A DNA stretch of 64,000 nucleotides from Pegoplata infirma (GCA_963921195.1 OY992536.1:230118023-230182022); one strand, 5' to 3'. Numbered from the stretch's first letter, positions 1 to 10,620 are shown. Numbers and translations are program-made. Notes: a model not told the origin generated them from the letters alone.

Positions 1-101
1 TATATGCCAAACTTCAGGAGCGTCCATAAGGTCTTTCAAAAGTTAACGTGTTTTCAACAGACAGACGGACGGATGGACATCACTACATAGATCGTCTTAA
101 A
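1..101 (-). mobile_element. Helentron/DINE-like element, part 1 (interrupted)
   Basis: Reads, in reverse complement, like the body of the (GTCY)n-bearing elements near the right end of the window. It has the same sentence about a CTCCTGAAGTTTGGCATAT-type block, followed by ACAGACAGACGGACGG and an AGATCGTCTTAAAA block. Its continuation lies at 700-818, so the fold-back element between them appears to have inserted into it. The window edge truncates it on the left. Confidence 0.55.
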
Positions 102-103
102 AC

Positions 104-690
104 ACCGTCCTACAAAAATGAAAAAAATCGTTGAACACGAACTGGATAATATACGTTTGAAACTAGAGGTTAAATGTAGTAAAACTGTATTTACAGTTTT
201 TCATTTCGTGATCCTGTTTCCTTTTAAAAGGACTTTAAAATTTTAGAGGATTAAATTTTATAAAATATTTTTTTTTTTGTATATTTGTACTTGTCCTAGG
301 ATGCCACTATTGATAGCAAATGAAAGAGGAAGATCTCCCCTAATTTTCCGATTTTATTAGTTTTATATATCAGGAAAAAGGAGGTAATTTTCAACAAAAT
401 ATTTTGATAAAGTTTTCAAATGATTTTATTCACATCCTTTTATGCTGATATGGCAAAATATAAAAATGGAAAAATTAGGGGGACTCTACTCTTTCTTCTG
501 CCTTCACCAGTGTCATCCTAGGTCAATTACAAATATTTCAAAAATATTTTACAAGAAGTATCCTTTAAAAATTTGAAGTCCTTTTAAAAGACAACAGAAT
601 CACGAAATGAAAAACTGTAAATGCAGTTTTACTTAATTTTATCTCTACTTTCAGACGTATATCATCCGGATTATGTTAAATATTGGTCTA
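104..690. mobile_element. Fold-back element, family A copy 1
   Basis: The two halves are inverted copies of each other. Left blocks GAACACGAACTGG, AGTAAAACTGTATTTACAG and TTTCATTTCGTGATCCTG return on the right as CAGAATCACGAAATG, CTGTAAATGCAGTTTTACT and ATCATCCGGATTATGTT. The centre is near 400. A second copy is at 59743-60310. No coding capacity was seen. It splits a Helentron-like element, so it inserted later. Exact ends are uncertain. Confidence 0.75.
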
Positions 691-699
691 TGGGACAAT

Positions 700-818
700 A
701 TTAAATCAATCGAAGATCATAAATATGGGGTCCTACACCAATATTTCGAGGTATTACAAACGGAATAACAAACTTTTATATACCCTCTGTCACTAAAGTG
801 GGGCGTATACAAAAATAA
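700..818 (-). mobile_element. Helentron/DINE-like element, part 2
   Basis: Continues the element of 1-101. It runs through an ATCGAAGATCATAAATATGG block and a GGGGTCCTACACCAATATTTCGAGG block, and reaches the terminal TATACCCTCTGTCACTAAAGTG...GGGCGTATA hairpin block. This is the reverse complement of the start of the copy at 61864. Confidence 0.55.
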
Positions 819-999
819 GTCTGTCTTTGCCTTTTTAGCAATGATTTTGATTCATGTGTTTATTTGAAAATAAAAATGGGCTTTTGTTACATTAACAAAA
901 TACATTGTTGATACAATTAAAAACGTTGTTGATCTAGTATTTTGTTGTTAACAATTAATTTAGTTACTTTTGACTTTACCCAATAAAAAAAATAAAAAA

Positions 1000-1290
1000 A
1001 TTCCTGGAATTCAAGTATAAATCAAGTGTAAATTAAGCCATAATTTCCAGTCTTTGCTTGAATTATACCTGAGTACAATAGCCTTATCCAGCTAAACGGA
1101 TACTTGAATTAAAGCTCTGTTTTTAAACTGTAAAACTAGTGATATGTCTGTTAAAACAGGGCTTGGATTCCAGTGTCCGTTTTGCTAGAGAATGCTATTG
1201 AATTCAAGTGTAAGTCAAGCAAGGGGCTGGAAATTTAGGCTTGATTTACACTTGATCTATATTCGAATTGCGCTTGAATTTTTAGAGGGT
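1000..1290. mobile_element. Small fold-back element
   Basis: Inverted halves: GGAATTCAAGTATAAATCAA and TAAGCCATAATTTCCAG on the left return as CTGGAAATTTAGGCTTGATT and TTGATCTATATTCGAATTGC on the right. The arms are about 130 bp and diverged. No ORF. Origin unknown. Confidence 0.6.
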
Positions 1291-1686
1291 GAAAGGTCAT
1301 TGTTACAAGTTCTCGGTTAGGTAAAATTTGTATATGATTTGTAATTATATGGTAATTCCTAATAAAATAAAAAAAAATATATTTTTCTTTTGTGTAACTC
1401 TTAATTCTTGACAAAATTTTATATACCAAAAAATTTTATTAAAAATTTTTTTTTGAGTTTTATTCTAAAAACCAATCGGGAAATGATTTTAAATTAATTT
1501 TTTTAAATATGTGTGTTTCAGTATTGAATGTTAAATACTTAAGTAAATTTTAAAAATACACTTTTTTCAATGTTAAAACTCTATTGTGTTTAGAAAACAT
1601 TATTAGCGATTATTGTATAATTGATAAAACAAATACTATTTTAAACATAGGAATATTTGAAAAATAATTTAATTCGTTACTATGTA
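1291..1686. other. AT-rich intronic DNA, nothing recognised
   Basis: Very AT-rich sequence with short homopolymer runs. No gene, repeat unit or symmetry was recognised. Confidence 0.6.
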
Positions 1687-2079
1687 CCCCCTTATTCATA
1701 ATAAAATTTGAATTCTTTATTACTCGGGGCTTTATAAAACGATTTTTTATACAAAATTCGTTTTATAAAGCCCCGAGTAAAAATGTATAGATATAATTAT
1801 ATATATCACGTCTTATCCGAGATTTAAAAGATCTTACTCGGATCAGTAATGATCCGAAATTTGAAAGACCAGTATTGATCCGAAAAATGGATCGCTAAGA
1901 TTAGATCAGTTTTAATCGGACGGATACAATGTCATCCGAAAAATGGGTTTAATGAAATTGTATCCGTCCGATTAAAACTGATCTAATCTTAGCGATCCAT
2001 TTTTCGGATCAGTACTGATCCTTCACATTTTTACTTGGGGCTGTTTAAAATTTTCAAATTTTGAATATGAATAAGGGGG
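1687..2079. mobile_element. MITE made of nested hairpins
   Basis: Ends are CCCCCTTATTCATA and its inverse TATGAATAAGGGGG. Inside, 1720-1782 is a hairpin whose arms (TTACTCGGGGCTTTATAAAA) are about 23 bp. 1873-2009 is a second hairpin with arms of about 54 bp around GATCCGAAAAATGGATCGCT. The left flank is TA and the right flank TTA, so a TA target duplication is possible but not exact. Confidence 0.7.
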
Positions 2080-2639
2080 TTAGTATTGTAGGTCATTGAG
2101 CTGCCAATAAATTGTGTAAATATAATCCGTAAAATAATACCGCTCTATAAATAATTATTATTTTTTTTTTGAAAATTGTATATAATAAAATGTAATATTT
2201 TCATAAAAAAGATAACACTCTATACATAATGCAACTAAATACACGAATTTATTAAATATAGAACGTACTTTAATCAATATATTTTTCTATAATAAAATTC
2301 TTGTATACATCAAAGAAAATACAAAAAAAAATTATCGTAGATACCATGAGGTGACTTTAAGTAGACAAAGAGACGTCTGCCAAATGAAATTTTTTGAAAA
2401 AAAAAAAAAAAAAAATTATTAAAATATTTAATGGAATCAAATAGAACTGATGAAACTTGCCATATGTTTTAACTCAGCTGACAAATTTCAATGTCAATTT
2501 TAATATACTCAATTTATTAATATTTTTTATGGCAAAAAAAAATAATAATTTTAGGGGGAAATTATTTTAAATAATTTATTGGGTATTAAACAAAATTTTT
2601 TCCACCAAAACGTTCATTCTCCACCAAAAATTTCAGGTT
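2080..2639. other. AT-rich intronic DNA, nothing recognised
   Basis: AT-rich with A and T homopolymers, including a run of A near 2398. No gene or repeat family was recognised. Confidence 0.6.
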
Positions 2640-2965
2640 TTGAAAAACTAAAAGGTACATGAGATTATAAAAATTACATTTTTTGATGCCTTTTTTCAAG
2701 TCAATTTCCTAGATTTTTCTAACAAGATTTCTGAAACACTTTTCCTTAGAAAAAGTCAAAGATTCTCAAACATTTTTTAATACATAATTCCTATTCAAAA
2801 GTCTCAGAATCTAAGAAGTTTTTCCTACAAAAAAATCTTAGATTCTGAAACATTTTTTCTACAGAACAGGTTTGCTATCGAAAAAGTCTCAGACTCTGAG
2901 TCTAAGACATTTTTCTACAGAAAAAGATTCTGAGATATTTTTCAAATAGAAAAAATCTCAGAAGT
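2640..2965 (-). repeat. Degenerate 35-bp satellite remnant
   Basis: Several diverged units with the pattern AAAAAGTCTCAGACTCTGAG followed by ACATTTTTCTACAGAAAAAG. This is the reverse-complement sense of the main array at 16.25-23.83 kb. Unit lengths vary and many units are broken, which suggests an old copy. Confidence 0.7.
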
Positions 2966-2969
2966 TACG

Positions 2970-3592
2970 ATATTTTACAGGGTATAATGAGTTTGTGCTG
3001 ATGTTTGTAATAACCCGAAATATTGGTCCTGGACCTACCTTCAAGTATGCCGATCGACTCAGAAATACTTTAGCGATGTCTGTCCGTTCGTCTGTCTGTC
3101 CGTCTGTGCATCTATCGGTTTAAGCACGATACAGGTGGCAATTTGTAATCAATTGACTTGAAATTTGAAACTTAAGCTTCTTTTGGCCCAAGGACGAAGC
3201 CTATCGAAACAGGAAAAAATCGGTTAATGTTAACGCCTAGCCCACCTTTGAATTTCTCTTAAATGCCTCCTATAACCGTATTTTAATAGATGTGGTGTTA
3301 AAATTTAACATGTAATAAAATTTTTTATACCCAATCCATCATACCAAATTTCAAAGGAATCGGGTCAGTCCTTCTCTTAGTCCCCATACAGACCACCCTC
3401 CCGATTATCACATGATTTCCTTAAAATTCATAAAAATTAATATATTTTATTAAAATTTTTTTGGTAGGTGGTAAACGTGTACTTTGGTAACCTAATTAAA
3501 TCGGAATACATTTGGACCATTTTTGGACTTACCGAATCTTTTTAGAGTATAAAAGATTCGGCACCAAAGAATATAACACTCGTACTTGTTTT
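2970..3592 (+). mobile_element. Helentron/DINE-like element, subfamily 2
   Basis: Starts near ACAGGGTATAATGAGTTTGTG. It contains a GTCTGTCCGTTCGTCTGTC microsatellite-like tract and ends with GATTCGGCACC...ACTTGTT. Relatives are at 7995-8205, 10110-10620 and 38935-39010, recognised by ACCCGAAATATTGGTCCT and CAATTGACTTGAAAT blocks. No protein is encoded. Confidence 0.55.
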
Positions 3593-5170
3593 ATGTACAT
3601 TTGATAAACAAATGGAAAATTTTTATGCGAAAAGCTTAGACTTGGTAAAAAAGTAGTTTAAGTAAAAAAAATGTTTTTTTTTCACGAAAAACTAAATTAT
3701 GTTAAAAAAAATTTAATGAACCCAAAATTTTTGGTGAAAAAAATTTTGATGATGAAAAAAAAAATATGAAAAAAAATTTTTGGTAAGAAAAAAATTTATA
3801 ATAAAAAAATTAATAAAAAAATTGAAGAAAAAAAATTTATGAAAAAAATATGATAAAGAAAAAATTATTGAAAAAAAAAAATTTGATGAAAAAAAAATTT
3901 TGATGAAAAAAAAATAATGAAAAAAAATTAATGGAAAAAAAAATTAATGAAAAAAAATTTGATGAAAAAAAATTTGATAAAAAAAAAATTGATGAAAAAA
4001 AAGTTTGATGAAAAAAAAATTATGAAAAAAAAATTTTGATAGAAAAAAAAAATTTGATGGAAAAAAATTGATAAAAAAAAATTTGATGAAAAAAAAAATA
4101 ATAAAAAATTGATTAAAAAAAAAAAAGTTTGATGAAAAAAAAAATTTATAAAAGAAAATTTTTTTGTTGAAAAATATTACCCATCTTCTCAAATTTTTTT
4201 TTAAAGAAGAATTATCAGATCAGAAATATCAGAAATTCTTCGATATTTTTTTATAGAAAAATTGTTAGATTTTTCCTATAAAAAATTCTCAGATTTTTCT
4301 CAGATATTCTGAGAAAAAAAATTTCAGATTATTTTCTTTTACTTTTCTTTTTAACATGATAAAGTTTTTAGGCTGGGGTCTAATTTAAAAAAGTTGCAGG
4401 ACGCCACCTCAGTTTTACTATATAAGCTAACAATTAACGAAAAAGAAAATTGGAATTACTATTTTCATTTTGTTAAAACCAAAAATTTTAGTAACTTGGG
4501 CTTGTAACTTGGATAATAATTCACCTTTTGGTGAATAAAACCGTTTTTCACCAGCTGGTGAATAAAAAGTAACATAATTATTTTTCAACAAAAAAAAAAT
4601 ATTTTTTCATCAAATTTTTTTCCATTAAATTTTTTTTTCATCTATTTTTTTTTTGTTTTCATCAACCTATTTTTTTCACCAAAGTTTTTTTTCACCAATT
4701 ATTTTGTTTTTTCATAAAATTTTTTGTCTTCATCAAGTTTTTTTCATTAATTTTTTTTTATCCAATTTTTTTTTTCATTAAATTTTTTTCATAATTTTTT
4801 TTTTCCATATTTTTTTTCATAAATTTTTTTTCATCAAATTTTTTATTATAAATTTTTTTGTCACCGAAAAATTTTTTTTTTCATATTTTTTTTTCATCAA
4901 TTTTTTTTACATCAAAAAATTTTTCTTTTAATCAAAAACTTTTTTTCATCAAAAACTTTTTTTCATCAAATTTTTTTTTTAACCAAAAATTTTGGGTTCA
5001 TTAATTTTTTTTTAACATAATTTTGTTTATTGTGAAAAAAATATTTATTTACCAAAACTACTTTTTTACCAAGTCTAAGCTTTTCGCATAAAAATTTTCC
5101 ATTTGTTTATCAAATGTACATAAAACAAGTGAGAGTGCTATATTCTTTGGTGCCGAATCTTTTATACTCT
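3543..5170. repeat. 1.6-kb AT-rich palindrome
   Basis: Left-arm blocks (GATTCGGCACCAAAG, TGATAAACAAATGGAAAAT, GCGAAAAGCTTAGACTTGG) return inverted at 5050-5165. The inner arms (3720-4170 and 4590-4990) are degenerate tandem runs of GATGAAAAAAAATTT and its complement. The centre (4196-4580) holds a satellite remnant and CACCTTTTGGTG and CACCAGCTGGTG palindromes. The outer ends are Helentron-like 3' termini facing each other. ORFs here are artefacts of homopolymers. Confidence 0.75.
4190..4335 (-). repeat. Degenerate satellite remnant
   Basis: Short run of TTTTTATAGAAAAATT and CTCAGATTTTTCTCAGATAT type blocks resembling broken 35-bp satellite units, at the centre of the large palindrome. Confidence 0.5.
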
Positions 5171-5410
5171 CCAAAATGTAAAAAACACTTTTTTGCACTT
5201 ATTTTTGCACTCACTTACGAAATGTACAGCTCTTTTGGTTTTTTAATGGGGTCCTCGACTGATATTTTAATTCGTTTTGCATAGAATAGCAAAGTAATAT
5301 AACATTATTTTTTCTAAAAAAAAAACTTTGCTTTGGCAAGTACACCCAAATCTTCCGCAAAACATTATAATGATTTAATGTTTCGGGCAAGAGTACAAAA
5401 TTCGCAGGCA

Positions 5411-5519
5411 TTTTTCCCTCCCCTTTCTCTTCTTTCTTCCTTTTCTTTCTTTCCTTTTTTTCTTTTCCTTTTTTTCCTTTTTTTTTCTTTCGAATTTGGT
5501 TTGGGGCGGGGGGGGTGGG
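5411..5519. other. Polypyrimidine tract followed by G-run
   Basis: 5411-5491 is an uninterrupted run of about 81 pyrimidines on the + strand. After a short spacer, 5503-5519 reads GGGGCGGGGGGGGTGGG, which has four G-runs and fits a G-quadruplex pattern. This is the strongest strand-composition asymmetry in an otherwise AT-rich region. It lies 1.6-1.9 kb upstream of the foxo acceptor. No function is shown by sequence. Confidence 0.8.
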
Positions 5520-5544
5520 AAATTTCCTTTTCCCCCCGTGGATC

Positions 5545-5790
5545 CGCTCCTGGCCTTATCACTAGGGCGTCCTGTCCAATCTAAACTTTCGAATTTCGTG
5601 TCGTAATACATGCCATACGACGGACAAGATGATTATGGAAAAATGTATGAAAAAATTTTTCAAGGGCATCTTTAGTCGGCAAAGAGCGGTCAATATTTGA
5701 AAAAATTACGTTTTCAACAAAAATTAATGTCTGAATTTTTTAACCATTTAAAAATTCCAAAATAGCGATTTTTGTCCACAGATACTTATT
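5545..5790 (+). repeat. Dispersed repeat, copy 1
   Basis: GGGCGTCCTGTCCAATC, CAAGGGCATCTTTAGTCGGC and ATAGCGATTTTTGTCC blocks recur in the same order at 55585-55800. It is a repeated sequence of unknown class and shows no termini or ORF. Confidence 0.55.
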
Positions 5791-5792
5791 TT

Positions 5793-6387
5793 TATACCCT
5801 CCACTCTAGTGATAGAGGGTATTATAAGTTTGTCATTCTGTTTGTAACTCATCGAAATATCGGTCTGGGACCCCATAAAGTATATATATTCATGATCCCC
5901 GATCGATTTTAAGACATTTTAGCGATGTCCGTCTGTCCGTCTGTCTGTGGAAATGGTGATCACGGCCAAAATATTACACGGAGATGACTGAAACTTAACG
6001 TATTTATTGGAAGTTCTCCTGAGAAGTTTGGTATTGCATTTGAGCGATATCGGTTCAGAGGTTCAAAAGTTATGAACGAAAATGTAAGGACACCTCAAAA
6101 ATTTTAGTACATTTAACAAAACCTAAAAAAACAAAATGCTTTAATTTTGCTGCTGGTTGACTTATGTGAAAATAATTGAACGCCAATTGGTATTTAAACA
6201 AGTACCAACATATATTGAGACAAAAAAAGAAAAAAATCGCGGATTTTTTTTTACCAAATTTTTTTTTCGCGGAAATTTTTTTTTTCAAAAGTGATTTTCT
6301 TTTAAATAAAGTTTTTGCAATAATCTTTTAGAAATTGTGGAGGGTATCACTACATTCGGCAAGGCCGAATTTAACTTTTTTACTTGT
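5793..6387 (+). mobile_element. Helentron/DINE-like element (full)
   Basis: Begins with the hairpin TATACCCTC...GAGGGTATT and has a GTCCGTCTGTCCGTCTGTC tract. A hairpin near its 3' end has the stem ATTCGGC/GCCGAAT with loop AAG (6354-6370), followed by TTAACTTTTTTACTTGT. A near-identical copy is at 51744-52346. No transposase is encoded, so it is non-autonomous. Assignment rests on the 3' hairpin, the (GTCY) tract and insertion between Ts. Confidence 0.65.
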
Positions 6388-6399
6388 TAATTATAAAAA

Positions 6400-6612
6400 T
6401 GATTTTTTATAAAAATTGGTTCGAAAAGTTGATAAATGTTAAGTATGTTACCAAAAAAAAATTAAAAAGACATAAAAACGCTATTTAGGTCCACTTACGC
6501 TGATCAGAATTTTTGGACCATAATTAAATTTTTGAGCCTGATTTGGACCAATTTCATATAACATACTTAACATTTTCCAACTTTTGGGACCAATTTGAAT
6601 AAAAAATATTTT
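6400..6612. mobile_element. Small fold-back element
   Basis: The left block AAAGTTGATAAATGTTAAG and the right block TAACATACTTAACATTTTCC are inverted copies. The inner part carries CGCTGATCAG and GGACC blocks shared with the elements at 55850 and 58400. Arms are about 70 bp. Confidence 0.55.
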
Positions 6613-7156
6613 TTGTGTTTAAAATCAGCATCTGGAATTTGGAATTTTTAAAATATTTTTTCCATATAGCAAGCAAAAATTCCTAATTTTTAAGTCGGAT
6701 TTGCTTGAAAAATTCGGATATTAATTTTGTTCGAAAAACGTCCCTTGCTAATTTTTTTTTATAAATTTTTCCACAATCAGCTATTCCGTGACCATCGTTC
6801 GGCAGGTATTACGACATGAAGTTCGAAAGCCTAGAAGCCTTACTAATCAAATTCTAATTGGCATTTGAATCGACAGACTGGTTGGAGTACCAATATTTTG
6901 ATTAGTTACAAACGGATTGATAAATTATATATACTCTCATAGAGTGTAGTGTTATAAAAACTGTCAAACATCTGATATTTGTTTTACATGTATAATTTAT
7001 AACTAGCAATAACTATAATTATTGACTTAAGTGGTTTTTTGTAGCAGTATTTCTTTTTTTTAAATATCTATAATATTCCAGTTATTAGCAATTACATCAT
7101 TTTACAATTAATAAATTTTTTTTATCAATTTCCTTATTTTTTTCTTCTCTTTTTAG
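6613..7156 (+). other. foxo: 3' end of upstream foxo intron with splice acceptor
   Basis: AT-rich sequence ending in a pyrimidine-rich stretch and TTTTAG at 7151-7156, a good 3' splice site. This implies at least one upstream non-coding foxo exon outside the window, and hence an intron of at least 7156 nt. No gene was seen in it. Confidence 0.75.
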
Positions 7157-7325
7157 TGCGAATTGAAATTTTGTAAATTTTTAAAAAGACATACACACAC
7201 ACACAACTGCAAACTTTTATCTGAGGAACTTCTTTCAACAATATTACATATTTCTTCACACCCCAAAAAGTTTTTGCGTGAAAAAAGCAAAACTGCAACT
7301 ATTAAACGATCCATACGCCATTATA
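7157..7325 (+). other. foxo: foxo 5'UTR part of first coding exon
   Basis: Runs from the inferred splice acceptor to the start codon. It contains no ATG. An in-frame TAA at 7182-7184 shows that the ATG at 7326 is the first possible start in this exon. A (CA)n tract lies at 7194-7204. Confidence 0.75.
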
Positions 7326-7536
7326 ATGGACGGCTTTGCCCATGATTGGCCACAGCCAACACGTTCAGATCATAATGCCTTGCATATGGATTTAGTTGCT
7401 GAATTACATGATGGTGGTTTTGAACCACAAACCAGAGCCAGATCAAATACATGGCCATGTCCGAGACCAGAAAATTTTGTTGATCCCCCCGATGAGTTGG
7501 AAAGTACAAAGGCCAGTAATCAACAATTGTCTGGAG
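7326..7536 (+). CDS. foxo: FOXO transcription factor, coding exon 1 (N-terminus)
   Basis: Encodes residues 1-70 plus the first base of codon 71 of the insulin/TOR-pathway forkhead factor FOXO, a nuclear activator of stress, growth-arrest and metabolic genes. The key block is [15 protein letters not shown], residues 38-52. Its RxRxxT motif (Thr42) is the conserved N-terminal AKT phosphorylation site that, in this family, drives 14-3-3 binding and cytoplasmic retention. The upstream segment ([11 protein letters not shown]) matches the fly-type start. The ATG has A at -3 and G at +4 and is preceded by an in-frame stop at 7182. The exon ends at a perfect GTGAGT donor (7537-7542), leaving a G that completes an Asp codon with the next exon. 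Identification is firm from recognisable sequence. Confidence 0.97.
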
Positions 7537-7606
7537 GTGAGTAAATGTTCAGTTTTTCTCTTTTTGCATTTGGGTTAAATTTACAAAAAATAAAAAAAAT
7601 TGCTAG
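7537..7606 (+). other. foxo: 70-bp foxo intron
   Basis: Donor GTGAGT at 7537, acceptor TTGCTAG ending at 7606. Splicing joins G to AT to make GAT (Asp71), restoring the reading GDSQQAV known from fly FOXO. The size is typical of a short fly intron. Confidence 0.95.
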
Positions 7607-7821
7607 ATTCACAACAAGCTGTTTCAAATGTGAATGCTGCCAAAAAGAATTCATCACGTCGTAATGCTTGGGGTAATTTATCATATGCTGATCTTATAAC
7701 ACATGCCATTGGTTCTGCCACCGACAAACGTTTGACTTTAAGTCAAATATATGAATGGATGGTATTAAATGTACCATATTTTAAGGATAAAGGTGATTCG
7801 AATAGTAGTGCGGGCTGGAAG
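7607..7821 (+). CDS. foxo: FOXO transcription factor, coding exon 2 (first half of forkhead domain)
   Basis: Encodes residues 71-142. [18 protein letters not shown] (about 83-100) opens the forkhead winged-helix domain. Next come helix 1 ([12 protein letters not shown]), the [12 protein letters not shown] segment (helix 2) and [17 protein letters not shown], the FOXO-specific loop before helix 3. The exon stops in phase 0 after Lys142 at a GTAAGT donor (7822-7827). The DNA-contacting helix 3 (NSIRHNLSLH in the family), the wings, the other AKT sites and the transactivation region must lie in exons beyond the window. The same split position is known in vertebrate FOXO genes. No frameshift or missing key residue was seen. 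Confidence 0.97.
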
Positions 7822-7994
7822 GTAAGTTTTTTAATTATTTTTTCTAGTAGTAGTTTTTAAAATTATACTTTCTTTAAGATTTAATGATAAAATTTAAATG
7901 TTAAACATTTTTTGGAAGTTATGAAAGAGATAAATATTTTTTTTTTCTAAACTCAAATCAGAAAACTTAGATTCTGAAAAACTTTCTCAATTCA

Positions 7995-8205
7995 AAATTT
8001 GGCAGGTGAACGTATTTTCGCAAATCCTCATTCTAAATTTGATAGGAATCAAACCAGTTGTAATTTACAAAAATCTCTTAAAATTTATTTGAAAATTAAT
8101 TATCTGATTAAAATTTTTGTTTGTAGGTGTTAAACTTGTATTTTGTTTATCTTATCAAATCTGATTATTCTTGCAACATTTTGGTACTCAGTCCCCATTT
8201 AATAA
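7995..8205 (+). mobile_element. Helentron/DINE-like fragment, subfamily 2
   Basis: TTTGGCAGGTGAACGTATTT and TTATCAAATCTGATTATTC blocks match the copy at 10380-10590. It is cut at its right side by the fold-back element starting at 8206. Confidence 0.5.
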
Positions 8206-9266
8206 CACTGTGCTACAAAAAACTCAATCGAATATACTTTTGAAATGAGGTAGTTAAGGTTGTAGGTCTCGTCGAAAAGATCACAAAAATGCCAATCAAA
8301 CTTGCCATACAAATTTTAAAGTTATTGTCAAAAAACGTTTTTTTGGAAGTTTTCTCACTAAACCACGTGTAACTTAAAAAGTTTTCAACCGATTTTCAAG
8401 TTTTTAACTGTTTTGGATAGAAGAAAGATAGGGCTTTTTATGTGTGTGAATTGGTCCATATATATAAGAAAGACATGTATTGATTTTTTCAACAATATCT
8501 AATTTTTTTTGATATTTTTTGAAAATTTTTTGAGTTAATCGATTTTTTTCTGCTATAGTTCGTTCAACAATATTTATATTTATAAACGTATTCTTAAAGA
8601 AAATTTAGTTGTGAATACGATGAGCTCTATGCCGAAAATCGAAAAACAATTGACAGAGTTGTGATAATTTTTCTAAAAAAGAAAATTAAGAATTTGCATG
8701 AAATTGCCGTTCAGACAACCCAGGCAAAAAAATTAAAAAAATAATTGAACATACTGAGAGGTCGCGTATCATTATTTAAAAGGTTTTTGGCCCCCTGAAT
8801 TCGAATTTGACCTTGAAATTGCGCTATCTCATTAAGTTTTTTATATATCAATTTAAATTAAATATCTCGAAAACCTGAGGAGATAGAGCAATTTAAATGC
8901 CAGATTTGGATTCAGCTCGCCAAAAACCTTTAAAAATATTGTACATGACCTCTTATGATAATTATTTTTTTTGATAATTTAGAAAAAATCAATAGATATC
9001 TTTCTTAAATGTGTAGACCAATTCACACACATGGAAAGTCCTATTCTTCTTCTATCCAAAACAATTAAAAAAATTAAAATCGGTTGAAAATTTTCTGAAT
9101 TACACAAGGTTTAGTGAGCAAAGTCCCAAAAAAACGTTTTTTGACAATAACTCAATAATTTGAGGGTGTCTGACAAGTTTAATGGGCATTTTTATGATCT
9201 ACCCGACAACACCAACAACCTATACACTATGTCACATAAGAAGTATTTTTTCACTGTAGCACAGTG
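8206..9266. mobile_element. Long fold-back element with CACTGTGC ends
   Basis: Terminal CACTGTGCTAC and GTAGCACAGTG. The arms are about 500 bp and face each other around 8845. Left-arm blocks AACGTTTTTTTGG, GGATAGAAGAAAGATAGGGC and GTGTGTGAATTGGTC return inverted on the right. No ORF, so non-autonomous. The same termini occur at 32156-33380 and, as single ends, near 25056, 53494 and 58860. Confidence 0.8.
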
Positions 9267-9290
9267 TAATATAGCCCATTAAAAAATAAA

Positions 9291-10020
9291 CAAGTAAAAA
9301 AGTTAAATTCGTCTTGGCCGAATCTATGAATACCCTCCACAATGCCCTTTTTAAAGGATAATACATTTTTAATGCGAAAAAAATTAACAATTTCAATTTT
9401 GATTAGAAATATTTTATTTTGAGAAAAATCTTTTTTTTTTGTCGTTTTTGTAAAAAAAAATAATAATTTACTAATATTTTATTTTTGAGTGTAAAATTTT
9501 TTTTGAGTGTAAATTTTTTTTTTAGTGTAAAAATATTTTAGAGTGACAAAAATACTCTGTAAAGTAATTTTGTGGTTTATCATTGTTTTTAAAGCTTGTT
9601 TTTTTAAAACTCTGGGTTTTTCAACATGTGATTTTTATACGAAACCAATCTGAAATTCAAGGTTTTGCTTATAACTTTTGAATCACTGGACCGATTTGGC
9701 TGAGATTTAAAACGAATATATATGCTACACTTCAGCACCCTCAGAAATGTCGTTCGAAAGTTACATTGTGTTTTATCTCGTAAATTCGCGAAAACCCCTT
9801 GCCGAAATTCACTCTTTTGCTTATAACTTTTGAACCACTGAACCGATTTTGCTGGATTGCAATACCAACCTGACCATGTAAATGCCCAACATATATGCCA
9901 AACTTCAGGAGCCTCCGTATAGTCTTTCATAAGTTAGGGTGTTTCAACAGACAGACGCACAAATCGATTGAGGATCATGAATATATATCGAGAGCCTTTA
10001 TTCAAGACCCTCTATATAAA
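9291..10020 (-). mobile_element. Helentron/DINE-like element
   Basis: In reverse sense it starts with ACAAGTAAAAAAGTTAAATT and the ATTCG...CGAAT hairpin (9307-9323), then GAATACCCTCCAC. It carries two blocks of TCACTGGACCGATTTGGCTG type and ends in ACAGACAGACGCAC and ATCATGAATATATAT. Body blocks match those at 61864-62781. ORFs are not protein-like. Confidence 0.6.
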
Positions 10021-10109
10021 AAACACAACTTTTCAGGAGAGCAAAAAACTTTTTATTTCGCGTATTGTTAGAGTAATTAAAATTCGATATTCTACAATAT
10101 TTATACCCT

Positions 10110-10620
10110 ACACCACATTGTGGTACAGGGTATAATTAGTTTGTGCTGATGTTTGTAACTACCCGAAATATTGGTCCTAGGCCCACTTTTAAGTGTACCG
10201 ATCGACTCAGAATCACTTTTTTAGTCGATTTATTTGGTGTAAACACGATACAGGTCGCAATTTTTAATCAATTGACTTGAAATTTTAAGCTTAAGCCTAT
10301 TGAAATTAAAAAAAATCGGTCCATATTTAGACCTAACCCCCATACAAAGGTCCTCTTTAGTTTTGGCTCAAATGACTATAATATCTTTTCGAAATTTGGC
10401 AGGTAAACGTGTTTTGTCTTCGCAAATCACCATTCCGTAGCCCCCATACAAACCACCTTCCCTATTTTCACATAAATCTCACAAATTTCATGAAAATGGA
10501 AAATATTTAATTAAAATTTTGTTTGTGTATGTTAAACGTAAATAACCTTATCAAATCTGATAATCATCGGACCAGTTTTGGACTTAGGTCCCTTGTGAAA
10601 ATTTTGCCCGATATTCAGTT
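10110..10620 (+). mobile_element. Helentron/DINE-like element, subfamily 2
   Basis: TGGTACAGGGTATAATTAG start, ACCCGAAATATTGGTCCTAG and CGATCGACTCAGAATCACTT blocks as in the 2970-3592 copy. The (GTCY) tract is lost. Confidence 0.55.

Noticed and set aside
3944..4192. Phenylalanine-rich ORF in the AT-rich palindrome
   Set aside because: It arises from A/T homopolymers and has no protein-like composition or domain.
5365..5611. Lysine/glutamate-rich ORFs on the minus strand
   Set aside because: They are the polypyrimidine tract translated from the purine strand.
7278..7325. Upstream GTG as foxo start, adding 16 residues
   Set aside because: It is not an ATG, the added residues do not resemble FOXO, and the ATG at 7326 has good context and matches the known fly N-terminus.
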